This document shows, piece by piece, positions 54,174-62,626 of a DNA stretch of 64,000 nucleotides; position 1 is the first letter of the stretch, and each line of letters starts with the position of its first letter. The stretch comes from Mesorhizobium sp. CA14 (GTDB lineage: Bacteria > Pseudomonadota > Alphaproteobacteria > Rhizobiales > Rhizobiaceae). Location of the stretch: contig NZ_JAIUHR010000002.1 of the NCBI RefSeq assembly GCF_020165195.1, positions 124,001 to 188,000 on the forward strand, in the 5' to 3' direction. The notes beneath the pieces are model-generated. The model was not told where the DNA came from. It saw only the letters and a list, made by a program, of their open reading frames with translations, and did not search any database. Position numbers and translations under genes: made by a program.

Positions 54174-54323
54174 CAGTCAAGTCTCCCGGTGCCGAGGCGA
54201 TATGGAGAGACTAGTCGTGCTATCGAGACAAAGGGGCTGTTTCGGCAAGCTGACAGAGAGAGATTGTCTCTATTGGCCGGCGGAAGCAGACGATCTCTCT
54301 AGCTCGACGGCTGAGGCAAAGTT

Positions 54324-54470
54324 CCCCCTCACCCGGATTGCCAACCGAATTGCGAAGAGCAATTCGGGGCAATCCGACCTCTCCCGAGGGGAGAGGAGGA
54401 AGCGAGCGCCGGCGCCAAATCTCTTCTCCCCTCGGGGAGAAGGTGGCCGCGAAGCGGCCGGATGAGGGGG
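54324..54470. repeat. Composite palindromic repeat element, copy 2
   Basis: A 147-bp element bounded by CCCCCTCA (54324-54331) and TGAGGGGG (54463-54470). Inside are CGGATTGCC paired with GGCAATCCG, the hairpin CCTCTCCC/GGGAGAGG, the hairpin CTTCTCCCC/GGGGAGAAG and GGCCGC/GCGGCC. It has the same plan as copies 1 and 3. It lies between doeX and doeC. Confidence 0.8.
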
Positions 54471-54490
54471 CCTTCGCCGAGACATCACCC

Positions 54491-54976
54491 TTATTCCGGC
54501 AGCAGATCGGCCACCGGCAGGACGGTCTCGTCCTTGACCGTCTTGGTGACTATGTAGGTGAAGTAGCGGTCGATGCCGATCTCGCGCTCAAGCAAGCCGT
54601 CGACCAGCCGCTGATAGGCGTCGATGTCGCGCGCCATCACCTTCAGCACGTAGTCGACGCCGCCGCCCATCGACCAGCAGGCGACGATCTCCGGAACATC
54701 GCGCACCACCCGCTCGAAACGGTCGAAGTCAGCCTGGCGGTGGTTGGCCAGGGTCACCTCCATCAGCACCGTCGCCACCGGCGCGATAACGCGTATGGCC
54801 ACCGAGGCATGATAGCCGGAGACGATGCCGGCTTTCTCCAGCTTGCGCAGCCGCATCCAGCACGGCGTCGGCGACAGGCCGACCTTCCCGGCCAGCGCCA
54901 GCTTGGTGATGCGCCCGTCGCGCTGGATGGCATCGAGAATCCTGAGGTCGATCGGGTCGAGTTTCGCTGCCGCCAT
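54491..54976 (-). CDS. doeX: Lrp/AsnC-family regulator DoeX
   Basis: A 161-residue Lrp/AsnC protein. The N-terminal winged helix-turn-helix has LDPIDLRILDAIQRDGR, LALAGKVGLS and CWMRLRKLEKAGIV. The C-terminal RAM ligand-binding domain has VLMEVTL and VACWSMGGGVDYVL. In other ectoine users doeX-like genes regulate doe operons. The ATG at 54974-54976 is chosen since AGGCGGA lies six bases before it; an ATG ten codons further upstream has no good site. It is divergent from enuR across 83 bp. Confidence 0.85.
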   Translation of the reverse strand: MAAAKLDPIDLRILDAIQRDGRITKLALAGKVGLSPTPCWMRLRKLEKAGIVSGYHASVAIRVIAPVATVLMEVTLANHRQADFDRFERVVRDVPEIVACWSMGGGVDYVLKVMARDIDAYQRLVDGLLEREIGIDRYFTYIVTKTVKDETVLPVADLLPE

Positions 54977-55059
54977 GCGGGATCCGCCTTTCGTTGCGGA
55001 CACCATGACGGTGCATTATTTCGATTGTCAATTGCACTGATTTCGATCTCTAATAAGTC
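54977..55059. promoter_or_regulatory. Divergent doeX-enuR operator/promoter region
   Basis: The gap between the two regulators is AT-rich by local standards. It contains GTGCA (55011-55015) and TGCAC (55033-55037) as inverted arms, two copies of ATTTCGAT (55018-55025 and 55040-55047) spaced 22 bp, and a GTCATGAC palindrome overlapping the enuR start. These are candidates for DoeX or EnuR binding. Confidence 0.45.
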
Positions 55060-56445
55060 ATGACATTATGGCAGCCAGATCCTGCTCTCATCCGCCGGCC
55101 GGCCTATCTCTCGCTGGCCGACCAGTTTGCGCGCGCCATCCATGACGGGCGACTGGCCAACGGCACGCGGCTGCCGACGCATCGACGGCTGGCGGACGAC
55201 CTGAAGCTTTCGGTGCAGACCGTCAGCCGCGCCTATGAGGAATTGATCCGCCGCGGGCTGATCTCCGGCGAGGTCGGCCGCGGCAGTTTCGTGCAAACGC
55301 AGCGTCGCGAGCCCGAACCGCCCTACATCCCGGAGCGGCTGGGCGAGGTCATCGACCTCTCGATCCTGAAGCCGGTCTGCGAGCCGATGCATCTGGAGAA
55401 ATTGAAACAGGCGCTGGGGTGGCTGGCCGAGAACCTGCCGCCGAGCTCGGCGCTGTCGTTCCGGCCGAACATGGTTTTCCCGCGCCACCGCGCAGTCGCG
55501 GTCGAATGGCTGAAGCTTTGCGGGCTGGAGGCGTCGCCCCAGAATATCAGCCTGACCAACGGCGCCACCGCCGGCATGACGGTGGCGCTGATGAGCGTCG
55601 CGCCGCCGGGCTCGACGGTCGCTACCGAGGCGATCGGCCACCACACGCTGATCCCGCTTGCCCGCTATCTCGGCTTCAACCTCGAGGGCCTGCCGATCGA
55701 CGACAACGGACTCATCCCCGAAGCGCTCGATGAGGCCTGCCGTCTCTCGGACATCCGCGCCGTCTTCGTCCAGCCCTCGGTGATCAACCCGACGGCGACG
55801 TTGATGGACGCCGCAAGGCGCGAGCAGATCGCGGCGGTCGCCCGCAAGCACGATATTGCCATCATCGAGAACGACGTGCTCGGGCCGCTGGTCGAAGGCC
55901 GGCCTCCGGCCGTCGCCGCCTTCGCGCCGGAGCGAACGCTCTACGTCACCTCCTTCACCAAAATCGTCGTGCCAGGCCTGCGCATCGGCTATCTCGCAGT
56001 CCCGGACCGTTATGTGGCCGCCGTCGCCAATCGTCACCTCGTCTCGAACTGGATGGCGACGCCGATGGTGGCGGAAATCGCCACCCGCTGGGTGAATGAC
56101 GGGACAGCGATGGAGCTGGTCAACTGGCAGCGCGGCGCGCTGAGACGCCGGCAGGAGATCGCCGCGGAAGTGCTCACGGGTGTCGACTATCGCTGTCATC
56201 GCGACGGGCTGCATCTGTGGCTCGAGCTGCCGGGCGACCGGGCCGAGGAGAGCTTTGTCGCGCAGGCGCGCCTGCGTGGGGTGGCGATCGCGCCAGGCAC
56301 CTCGTTCCGCATTGCCGGCTCGCCCTGGCGCCCGGCCGTGCGTATCTCGCTCGGATCGACCACCGAGGGGGAACTGCGGGCGGGCTTGAGCGTTGTCGCC
56401 AAACTGCTGCTCGGCGATCCGGAGCATCTCCTGCTCGCCATCTGA
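55060..56445 (+). CDS. enuR: MocR/GntR-type ectoine regulator EnuR
   Basis: A 461-residue MocR-type regulator: an N-terminal GntR winged helix (about 10-80; LPTHRRLADDLKLSVQTVSR) joined to an aminotransferase-fold domain. Lys301 in TSFTKIVVPGLR is the expected PLP-binding residue; EnuR of Ruegeria uses the equivalent Lys302. EnuR represses ectoine uptake and catabolic genes until intermediates such as N-alpha-acetyl-diaminobutyrate bind PLP. Upstream of the ehu/eut operon and divergent from doeX, it is placed exactly as in known ectoine-consuming rhizobia. Confidence 0.93.
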   Translation: MTLWQPDPALIRRPAYLSLADQFARAIHDGRLANGTRLPTHRRLADDLKLSVQTVSRAYEELIRRGLISGEVGRGSFVQTQRREPEPPYIPERLGEVIDLSILKPVCEPMHLEKLKQALGWLAENLPPSSALSFRPNMVFPRHRAVAVEWLKLCGLEASPQNISLTNGATAGMTVALMSVAPPGSTVATEAIGHHTLIPLARYLGFNLEGLPIDDNGLIPEALDEACRLSDIRAVFVQPSVINPTATLMDAARREQIAAVARKHDIAIIENDVLGPLVEGRPPAVAAFAPERTLYVTSFTKIVVPGLRIGYLAVPDRYVAAVANRHLVSNWMATPMVAEIATRWVNDGTAMELVNWQRGALRRRQEIAAEVLTGVDYRCHRDGLHLWLELPGDRAEESFVAQARLRGVAIAPGTSFRIAGSPWRPAVRISLGSTTEGELRAGLSVVAKLLLGDPEHLLLAI

Positions 56446-56490
56446 TGCACAAAGGAAGCTCAGATTGCCCTGAAATTGCGGCGTGCCGGA

Positions 56491-56531
56491 AATATTGTCA
56501 TGATATTATTTTCCCAATTGACATGATTTGG
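56491..56531 (+). promoter_or_regulatory. Candidate EnuR operator and promoter before ehuA
   Basis: AATATTGTCATGATATT at 56491-56507 is an imperfect 17-bp palindrome. CCAATTGACATGATTTGG follows at 56514-56531 with CCAA/TTGG ends. Both contain a GTCATGA- or ACATGAT-type core like the GTCATGAC at the enuR start. TTGACA at 56518-56523 inside the second could be a -35 box. The ehuA start is at 56582. Confidence 0.45.
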
Positions 56532-56581
56532 CACGTTTCGCATCGTTAAGGGCATAGGCTTCTCCAGAACGGGGACATGGA

Positions 56582-57367
56582 TTGCCCGCGCCCATCATCA
56601 AGGTTGATGCGATTTCGAAGAGCTTCGGCGCCTTCAAGGTGCTGGACGGCCTGTCGATGCAGGTCATGCCCGGCGAGAAGCTGGCGCTGATCGGTCCGTC
56701 CGGCTCAGGCAAGACGACGATCCTGCGCATCCTGATGACGCTGGAGAAGATCGACGGCGGCCATATCCAGGTCGACGGCGAACAGCTCTACCACATGGAG
56801 CGCAATGGCCAGCTGCTGCCGGCCGACGAGCGGCACCTGGCCAGGATGCGCCAGAAGATCGGCATGGTCTTCCAGCTGTTCAATCTCTTCCCGCACAAAT
56901 GCGTCATGGACAATGTGACCCTGGCGCCGATGCTTACCAAGGGCGTCGCGCGCGTCGCCGCCGAGAAGCGGGCGATGGAACTGCTCGACATGGTCGGGCT
57001 TGCGGACAAGGCGAAGGCGATGCCGGCGCAGCTCTCCGGCGGCCAGAAGCAGCGCGTGGCAATCGCAAGGGCGCTGGCGCTGTCGCCCAAGATCATGCTG
57101 TTCGACGAGGTCACCTCGGCGCTCGATCCGGAGCTCGTCGAGGAAGTGCTCAACGTTATGCGCAAGCTCGCCGCCGAGACCGACATGACGATGCTTCTGG
57201 TCACTCATGAGATGGGCTTCGCCCACGACTTCGCCGACCGCGTGCTGTTCTTCGACCGCGGCAGGATCGTCGAGGAAGGCAAGCCCGATGAGATTTTCCG
57301 TCATCCCAAACAGGAAAGAACACAGAGCTTCCTGAAGAAGATCATCGCGGCCGGACATCGCGTCTGA
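56582..57367 (+). CDS. ehuA: Ectoine/hydroxyectoine ABC importer ATPase EhuA
   Basis: A 261-residue polar-amino-acid-type ABC ATPase: Walker [10 protein letters not shown] (about 40-48), Q-loop [12 protein letters not shown], signature LSGGQKQR, Walker [15 protein letters not shown] and H-loop LVTHEMGF. It energises uptake through EhuC/EhuD with EhuB as binding protein. The start is the TTG at 56582 because the near ATG is out of frame; GGGGA precedes it. Identity as EhuA follows from the neighbouring enuR and eut genes. Confidence 0.92.
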   Translation: MPAPIIKVDAISKSFGAFKVLDGLSMQVMPGEKLALIGPSGSGKTTILRILMTLEKIDGGHIQVDGEQLYHMERNGQLLPADERHLARMRQKIGMVFQLFNLFPHKCVMDNVTLAPMLTKGVARVAAEKRAMELLDMVGLADKAKAMPAQLSGGQKQRVAIARALALSPKIMLFDEVTSALDPELVEEVLNVMRKLAAETDMTMLLVTHEMGFAHDFADRVLFFDRGRIVEEGKPDEIFRHPKQERTQSFLKKIIAAGHRV

Positions 57368-57463
57368 CCGCAATGCAGACGGGCGGCGCAAGCCGTCCAC
57401 GGGCGGCAAAAGGCCGTCCCGAACCTAAGGCAAACCAAGAAGACAAACAAGGAGTTGGGAACG

Positions 57464-58315
57464 ATGAAGAAACTTGGCATTCTGGCTGGCGTCGCCGGCC
57501 TCGCGATCACCGCGATGCTGCTCGCCCCCGGCGCGCGGTCGGCGGATGACGCCAAGCTGGAGCAACTCAAGCAGCAAGGCTTCGCCCGCGTCGCCATCGC
57601 CAACGAGCCGCCCTATACGGCGGTCGCGGCCGACGGCAAGGTTTCGGGCGCGGCACCCGACGTGGCGCGCGAGATCTTCAAGCGTCTCGGCGTCAACGAC
57701 ATCGTCGCTTCCATCTCCGAATATGGCGCGATGATCCCCGGCCTGCAGGCCGGCCGCTTCGACGTCGTCACCGCCGGCCTGTTCATGAAGCCGGAGCGCT
57801 GCGCGGCGGTCGCCTATTCCGAGCCGGTGCTTTGCGATGCCGAAGCGATGCTGGTGAAGAAGGGCAATCCGAAGGGCTTCAAGAGCTATGAGGACATTGC
57901 CAAGGACAGCTCCGCGACGGTCGGCGCGCCGGGCGGCGGCACCGAGGAGAAGCTGGCGCTCAATGCCGGCGTGCCGCGCGATCGCGTCATCGTCGTGCCG
58001 GATGGCCAGAGCGGCCTGAAGATGGTGCAGGACGGCCGTATCGACGCTTATTCGCTCCCCGTCCTGTCGATCAACGACCTGATGAAGAAGGCCAACGATC
58101 CGAACCTCGAAGTGATCGCGCCGGTGCAGGGCGCGCCGGTCTATTGCGATGGCGCGGCCTTCAAGAAAGGCGACGAGGCGCTGCGCGACGCCTATGACGT
58201 CGAGCTCGCCAAGATGAAGAAGTCCGGCGAGTTCGCCAAGATCATCGAGCCCTACGGCTTCTCCGCCAAGGCGGCGATGTCGACGACGCGCGAGAAGCTC
58301 TGCGCAGCGAAGTAG
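57464..58315 (+). CDS. ehuB: Ectoine/hydroxyectoine-binding periplasmic protein EhuB
   Basis: A 283-residue family-3 solute-binding protein with a signal peptide (MKKLGILAGVAGLAITAML, cleaved near ARSADD) and the SBP_bac_3 signature RVAIANEPPYTAVA, then QAGRFDVVTAGLFMKPER. In Sinorhizobium EhuB binds ectoine and hydroxyectoine with high affinity. AAGGAG lies nine bases before ATG 57464. Between ehuB and ehuC lies a palindromic repeat element. Confidence 0.93.
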   Translation: MKKLGILAGVAGLAITAMLLAPGARSADDAKLEQLKQQGFARVAIANEPPYTAVAADGKVSGAAPDVAREIFKRLGVNDIVASISEYGAMIPGLQAGRFDVVTAGLFMKPERCAAVAYSEPVLCDAEAMLVKKGNPKGFKSYEDIAKDSSATVGAPGGGTEEKLALNAGVPRDRVIVVPDGQSGLKMVQDGRIDAYSLPVLSINDLMKKANDPNLEVIAPVQGAPVYCDGAAFKKGDEALRDAYDVELAKMKKSGEFAKIIEPYGFSAKAAMSTTREKLCAAK

Positions 58316-58326
58316 GACACGGCCTT

Positions 58327-58452
58327 ACCTTCTCCCCGTTCAACGGGGAGAAGGTGTCACGAAGTGACGGATGAGGGGCGGCGCCAGCATTTCAAGGTTA
58401 GCGCTGCCCCTCATCTGCCTACCGGCATCTTCTCCCCGTAAACGGGGAGAAG
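58327..58452. repeat. Composite palindromic repeat element, copy 3
   Basis: A 126-bp element with a perfect 14-bp hairpin ACCTTCTCCCCGTT/AACGGGGAGAAGGT (58327-58355), GTCAC/GTGAC (58356-58368), an internal TGAGGGGC/GCCCCTCA pair, and a second hairpin CTTCTCCCCGT/ACGGGGAGAAG (58429-58452). It lies between ehuB and ehuC and could lower expression of downstream genes. Confidence 0.85.
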
Positions 58453-58480
58453 GAAGCTAACCGCAAAACGTTGGAACCTA

Positions 58481-59140
58481 ATGACCCAGTGGTCCGGCTA
58501 TCTCGGCCTGATATTGCAGGGAGCGCTTGTCACCATCGAGCTGACGCTGATGGGGTCGGTGCTTGCGCTGATCATGGCCTTCCTTGCCGGCATGGGGCGC
58601 GTGTCGCGCTTCTTCATCATCCGCGCGCTGGCGACGACCTACATCGAATTCTTCCGCGGCACCTCGATCTTCGTGCAGCTGTTCTGGGCCTATTTCGTGC
58701 TGCCCTTCGCCGGCCTGTCGCTGACGCCGCTGCAGGCCGGCGTGCTGGCGCTGGGCTTGAATGTCGGCGCCTATGCGGCGGAAGTCGTGCGCGGTGCCAT
58801 CCTGTCGGTCGGCCGCGAGCAATACGAAGCCTGCACGGCGCTCAATCTCGGCCGCTGGCAAGGCATGCGCCATGTGATCCTGCCGCAGGCGCTGCTGGTC
58901 ATGCTGCCGACCTTCGGCAACAACGCGATCGAGTTGCTCAAGGCGACCTCGGTCGTCTCGCTTATCTCGCTCGCCGACCTGACCTTCCAGGCGCAGGTGG
59001 TGCGCTCGCAGACCGGCAGCACGCTGATGCCCTTCCTTTCCGTGCTGGTCATCTATTTCGCGCTGGCGCTGATCATCTCCTGGGGCATTCGCACGCTGGA
59101 GCGCCGCATGGCGCGCGGCCTCGACGGAGTGCGTGTCTGA
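58481..59140 (+). CDS. ehuC: Ectoine ABC importer permease EhuC
   Basis: A 219-residue His/Glu/Gln/Arg/opine-type permease with about five membrane spans and the conserved loops TYIEFFRGTSIFVQL and GAYAAEVVRGAILSVGREQYEA (EAA motif region). It forms the channel with EhuD. ATG 58481 is directly preceded by GGAACCTA. The stop lies inside the region of the ehuD start, so the two permeases are coupled. Confidence 0.92.
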   Translation: MTQWSGYLGLILQGALVTIELTLMGSVLALIMAFLAGMGRVSRFFIIRALATTYIEFFRGTSIFVQLFWAYFVLPFAGLSLTPLQAGVLALGLNVGAYAAEVVRGAILSVGREQYEACTALNLGRWQGMRHVILPQALLVMLPTFGNNAIELLKATSVVSLISLADLTFQAQVVRSQTGSTLMPFLSVLVIYFALALIISWGIRTLERRMARGLDGVRV

Positions 59141-59156
59141 TGGAATGGGTCAAATA

Positions 59157-59816
59157 ATGGACTGGGATTGGAACTTCGTCCGGGAGATTATGCCGACCCT
59201 GATCCAGGGGGTGAAGATCACCATCCTGGCGACGGTGCTCGGCTCGGTCCTGGCGGCGATCGTTGGGCTTGGGATCGCGCTGGCGCGCCGCTCGGAGAAC
59301 CGGATCGTTGCGCGCAGCGTCGGCTGGTTCGCCGAGTTCATCCGCGGCACGCCGCTCCTGGTGCAGCTCTATTTCATCTTCTACGTGCTGCCCGATATCG
59401 GCATCCTGCTGCCGCCGCTGGTGGCGGGCGTCATCGGGCTCGGCCTGCATTACGGCACCTACACGGCCGAGGTTTACCGCGCCGGCATCGACAATGTGCC
59501 GCGCGGCCAGTGGGAAGCTGCCAAGGCCTGCAATCTGGGCGGCCGCCATACCTGGACGCACATCATCCTGCCGCAGGCGATCCCGCCGATGATCCCGGCC
59601 TTGGCCAATTATTTCATCGCCATGTTCAAGGAGACGCCGCTACTGTCGGCGATTACCGTGCTGGAGCTGATGAACCAGGCCAAGAGCGTCGCCAACACCT
59701 ATTACCGCTACATCGAGCCGATGACGCTGGTCGGCGCCTTCTTCCTCGTCATCAGCCTCTGCTCCGTCGTGCTGTTGCGCTGGCTGGAGCATCGCTACGG
59801 CAGGATCGAAAGATGA
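59157..59816 (+). CDS. ehuD: Ectoine ABC importer permease EhuD
   Basis: A 219-residue permease of the same family as EhuC: IRGTPLLVQLYFIFYVLP and HYGTYTAEVYRAGIDNVPRG when read across the EAA loop, with five or so spans. Start candidates are GTG 59133, ATG 59145 and ATG 59157; MDWDWNFVREIM at 59157 best matches the family N-terminus. The stop overlaps the eutA ATG. Confidence 0.92.
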   Translation: MDWDWNFVREIMPTLIQGVKITILATVLGSVLAAIVGLGIALARRSENRIVARSVGWFAEFIRGTPLLVQLYFIFYVLPDIGILLPPLVAGVIGLGLHYGTYTAEVYRAGIDNVPRGQWEAAKACNLGGRHTWTHIILPQAIPPMIPALANYFIAMFKETPLLSAITVLELMNQAKSVANTYYRYIEPMTLVGAFFLVISLCSVVLLRWLEHRYGRIER

Positions 59817-60598
59817 AAGTCATGAAAGCACTGCCCGAGATCCGTCTCGAAACGGCGCGTCCTACGCTGGATACGCGTCCGCTGGAAAAGCGCGTCGGCC
59901 TGATTGCTTTAGCCACCGACCACACCAGCGAGGTGGACTTCCGCCGCATGGTGGCGAGCGAGCGGATCGGCATCTATGTCGCGCGCATCCCCTACGCCAA
60001 TCCGACGACGCCGGAAAATCTGCGCAAGATGCAGCCGTCGCTTTCGGCGGGCGCGGCGCTCATCCTGCCGGACGAGCCGCTCGATGCCGTGTGTTATTCC
60101 TGCACGTCAGCCTCGGTGGTGATCGGCGACGCCGAGATCGAGCAGGCGATCCATGCAGCCAAGCCCGGCGTGCCCGCCGTCACGCCGCCGATGGCCGGCG
60201 TGCGCGGCCTGAACGCTTTCGGGGTGAAGCGCATCAGCATCCTGACCCCCTACACCGTCGAGACCAGCCGGCCGATGGCCGCTTATTTCGCGGCGCATGG
60301 CTTCGACATCCAGAGCTTCTCCTGCCTCGGTTTCGAGGACGACCGCGAGATGGCGCGCATCACGCCGGCGTTCCTGGTCGAGCTGGCGCGCAAGGTCACG
60401 CATCCGCAGGCCGATGCGCTGTTCGTCTCATGCACCGCGCTGCGCGCCGCGCTCGCGGTTCCAGCTATGGAAGAGGCGATCGGACGTCCGGTCGTCACCA
60501 GCAACCAGGCCAGCGCCTGGAACTGCCTGCGGCTGTGCGGCGACGAGGTGCCCCGACCCGAGTTCGGCCGGCTGTGGACGAAGCCGCTGGCCAAGTGA
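59813..60598 (+). CDS. eutA: Ectoine utilisation protein EutA (Asp/Glu racemase-like)
   Basis: A 261-residue protein of the aspartate/glutamate racemase superfamily, close to maleate isomerase and arylmalonate decarboxylase. It keeps two active-site cysteines: Cys97 in CYSCTSAS and Cys207 in FVSCTALR. EutA with EutB and EutC is proposed to convert 5-hydroxyectoine to ectoine. ATG 59813 overlaps the ehuD stop; a second ATG lies three codons later. Confidence 0.9.
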   Translation: MKVMKALPEIRLETARPTLDTRPLEKRVGLIALATDHTSEVDFRRMVASERIGIYVARIPYANPTTPENLRKMQPSLSAGAALILPDEPLDAVCYSCTSASVVIGDAEIEQAIHAAKPGVPAVTPPMAGVRGLNAFGVKRISILTPYTVETSRPMAAYFAAHGFDIQSFSCLGFEDDREMARITPAFLVELARKVTHPQADALFVSCTALRAALAVPAMEEAIGRPVVTSNQASAWNCLRLCGDEVPRPEFGRLWTKPLAK

Positions 60599-60608
60599 AC
60601 GAGTGCCT

Positions 60609-61601
60609 GTGATCGAAATGATTGTTGAGCTTCAGCATATTCGCGCGGCGCGCGAACGCATTGCCGGCAAGATTGAGCGGACACCCACGGTGCTGTCGCA
60701 AAGCCTCTCGGACCGCGCGGGCCGTCCTGTTCATCTCAAGCTGGAGCATCACCAGACCACCGGCGCGTTCAAGCTGCGCGGCGCTTCCAATGCGATCGCA
60801 GCGTTGAGCGCGGAAGAAAAATCGCGCGGCGTCGTCGCCGCCTCGACCGGCAATCACGGCCGCGCTCTGGCGCATGCGGCGAAGCTCGAAGGCATCCGCG
60901 CGGTGATCTGCATGTCGAGGCTGGTGCCGGAAAACAAGCTCGACGCCATCCGTCGCCTGGGCGCGGATATCCGCATCATCGGCAACAGCCAGGACGACGC
61001 GCAGCAGGAAGTCGACAGGCTGGTGGCGGATGAAGGGCTGGTCATGCTGCCGCCCTTCGATCATCCCGATATCGTCGCCGGGCAAGGCACGCTCGGGCTG
61101 GAAATCATGGAGCAGGTTCCCGACGCGGCAAGCGTGCTGGTGCCGCTCTCCGGCGGCGGGCTGGCGGCCGGTGTTGCGGCGGCCGTCAAAGGCGTGAGCC
61201 CGCGCACCAAAGTCGTCGGCATCTCGATGGCGCGCGGTGCTGCGATGAAGGCCAGCCTCGACGTCGGCCGGCCGGTGCAGGTCGAGGAATTGCCGACACT
61301 GGCGGATTCGCTCGGGGGCGGCATCGGGCTCGACAACCGGCTGACCTTCGCCATGTGCCGCGACTTGCTGGACGACGTCGTCCTGCTTTCCGAGGAGGAG
61401 ATCGCGGCCGGCATCCGCCATGCGTATGAAGAGGAGCGTGAGATTGTCGAAGGCGCCGGGGCCGTCGGCATCGGCGCGCTGCTTGCCGGCAAGGTCAAAG
61501 TGAGCGGCCCGACGGTTCTCATCCTCTCCGGCAAGAACATCGACATGGGCCTGCACCGCCGCATCGTCTGCGGCGAGACAATCGCGGAGCGCGCAGCATG
61601 A
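60609..61601 (+). CDS. eutB: Ectoine utilisation protein EutB (threonine dehydratase-like)
   Basis: A 330-residue fold-type-II PLP enzyme of the threonine/serine dehydratase family: Lys55 in TTGAFKLRGASNA forms the Schiff base, ASTGNHGRALA follows, and the glycine-rich PLP phosphate loop is VPLSGGGLAAG. In the hydroxyectoine branch a dehydratase on a hydroxylated intermediate is the suggested role. The start is GTG 60609 or ATG 60618; neither has a strong ribosome binding site. Its stop overlaps eutC. Confidence 0.9.
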   Translation: MIEMIVELQHIRAARERIAGKIERTPTVLSQSLSDRAGRPVHLKLEHHQTTGAFKLRGASNAIAALSAEEKSRGVVAASTGNHGRALAHAAKLEGIRAVICMSRLVPENKLDAIRRLGADIRIIGNSQDDAQQEVDRLVADEGLVMLPPFDHPDIVAGQGTLGLEIMEQVPDAASVLVPLSGGGLAAGVAAAVKGVSPRTKVVGISMARGAAMKASLDVGRPVQVEELPTLADSLGGGIGLDNRLTFAMCRDLLDDVVLLSEEEIAAGIRHAYEEEREIVEGAGAVGIGALLAGKVKVSGPTVLILSGKNIDMGLHRRIVCGETIAERAA

Positions 61602-62590
61602 ACCGCATAACCATCCTCACCGAGGCGGAGCTTCGCAAGATCGTGACACTCGATCTGGACGCCGTCGCCTGCGTCGAGAACGCTTTTCGCGCCTTGGCCA
61701 CGTTGCCGGTGGCGATGCCACCGATCCTCCGGCTCGACATTCCCGAGCATCGCGGCGAGGTCGACGTGAAGTCCGCCTATGTGCCCGGCATAGACGGTTT
61801 CGCCGTCAAGATAAGCTCCGGTTTCTTCGACAACCCGACGCTCGGGCTGCCGAGCGGCGGCGGCATGATGGTGTTGCTTTCGGCCAAGACCGGTGTGGTC
61901 GAAGCGCTGTTGCTCGACAATGGCTATCTCACCGATATCCGCACGGCCGCCGCCGGCGCGGTCGCGGCCAGGCATTTGTCGCGCCAAGACTCCAGCGTGG
62001 CCGCGATCTTCGGCGCCGGCCTGCAGGCCGGCCTGCAGTTGGAAGCGCTGCGTCTCGTCAGGCCGATCGAGGAAGCGCGCATCTGGGCGCGCGACGCTGC
62101 CAAGGCTGAAGCCACCGCCGCGCGCCTGCGCGAGAAGCTCGGTATCCTCGTGCGGGCCGAGCCGGATGCGGCGAACGCGGCAGCGGGCGCCGACATCATC
62201 GTCACCACTACGCCGTCGACCGAACCGCTGGTCAAGGCCGGTTTCGTCACCGCCGGCCAGCACATCACCGCCATGGGCTCGGATGCCGAGCACAAGAACG
62301 AGATCGCGCCGGCGATCCTGCGCATGGCCGATCTCTATGTCGCCGACAGCGCCAAGCAGACGCGGCGCCTGGGCGAGCTCCATCACGCCATCGAAGCGGC
62401 GGTCTTCGCCGCCGACGCCGAGGTCACGGAACTCGGCCAGATCATCGCCGGCAGCAAGCCCGGACGGCGCTCGGCCAGCGACATCACCATCGCCGACCTC
62501 ACCGGCACCGGCGTGCAGGACACCGCAATCGCCACTTTGGCTCGCGACCGGGCGCGCACCGCCAATGCCGGGCTCAATTTCGAAAGTTGA
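61598..62590 (+). CDS. eutC: Ectoine utilisation protein EutC (ornithine cyclodeaminase-like)
   Basis: A 330-residue ornithine cyclodeaminase/mu-crystallin family protein: substrate-side SAYVPGIDGFAVKIS and SGGGMMVLLSAKTG, then the NAD-binding IFGAGLQAGLQLEAL. It probably performs the imine reduction or cyclisation step of the hydroxyectoine-to-ectoine route with EutA and EutB. ATG 61598 overlaps the eutB stop by four bases. Length normal. Confidence 0.92.
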   Translation: MNRITILTEAELRKIVTLDLDAVACVENAFRALATLPVAMPPILRLDIPEHRGEVDVKSAYVPGIDGFAVKISSGFFDNPTLGLPSGGGMMVLLSAKTGVVEALLLDNGYLTDIRTAAAGAVAARHLSRQDSSVAAIFGAGLQAGLQLEALRLVRPIEEARIWARDAAKAEATAARLREKLGILVRAEPDAANAAAGADIIVTTTPSTEPLVKAGFVTAGQHITAMGSDAEHKNEIAPAILRMADLYVADSAKQTRRLGELHHAIEAAVFAADAEVTELGQIIAGSKPGRRSASDITIADLTGTGVQDTAIATLARDRARTANAGLNFES

Positions 62591-62626
62591 TGCTGGCCGC
62601 CAGGCCCAACAAACGAGGACAACAAA

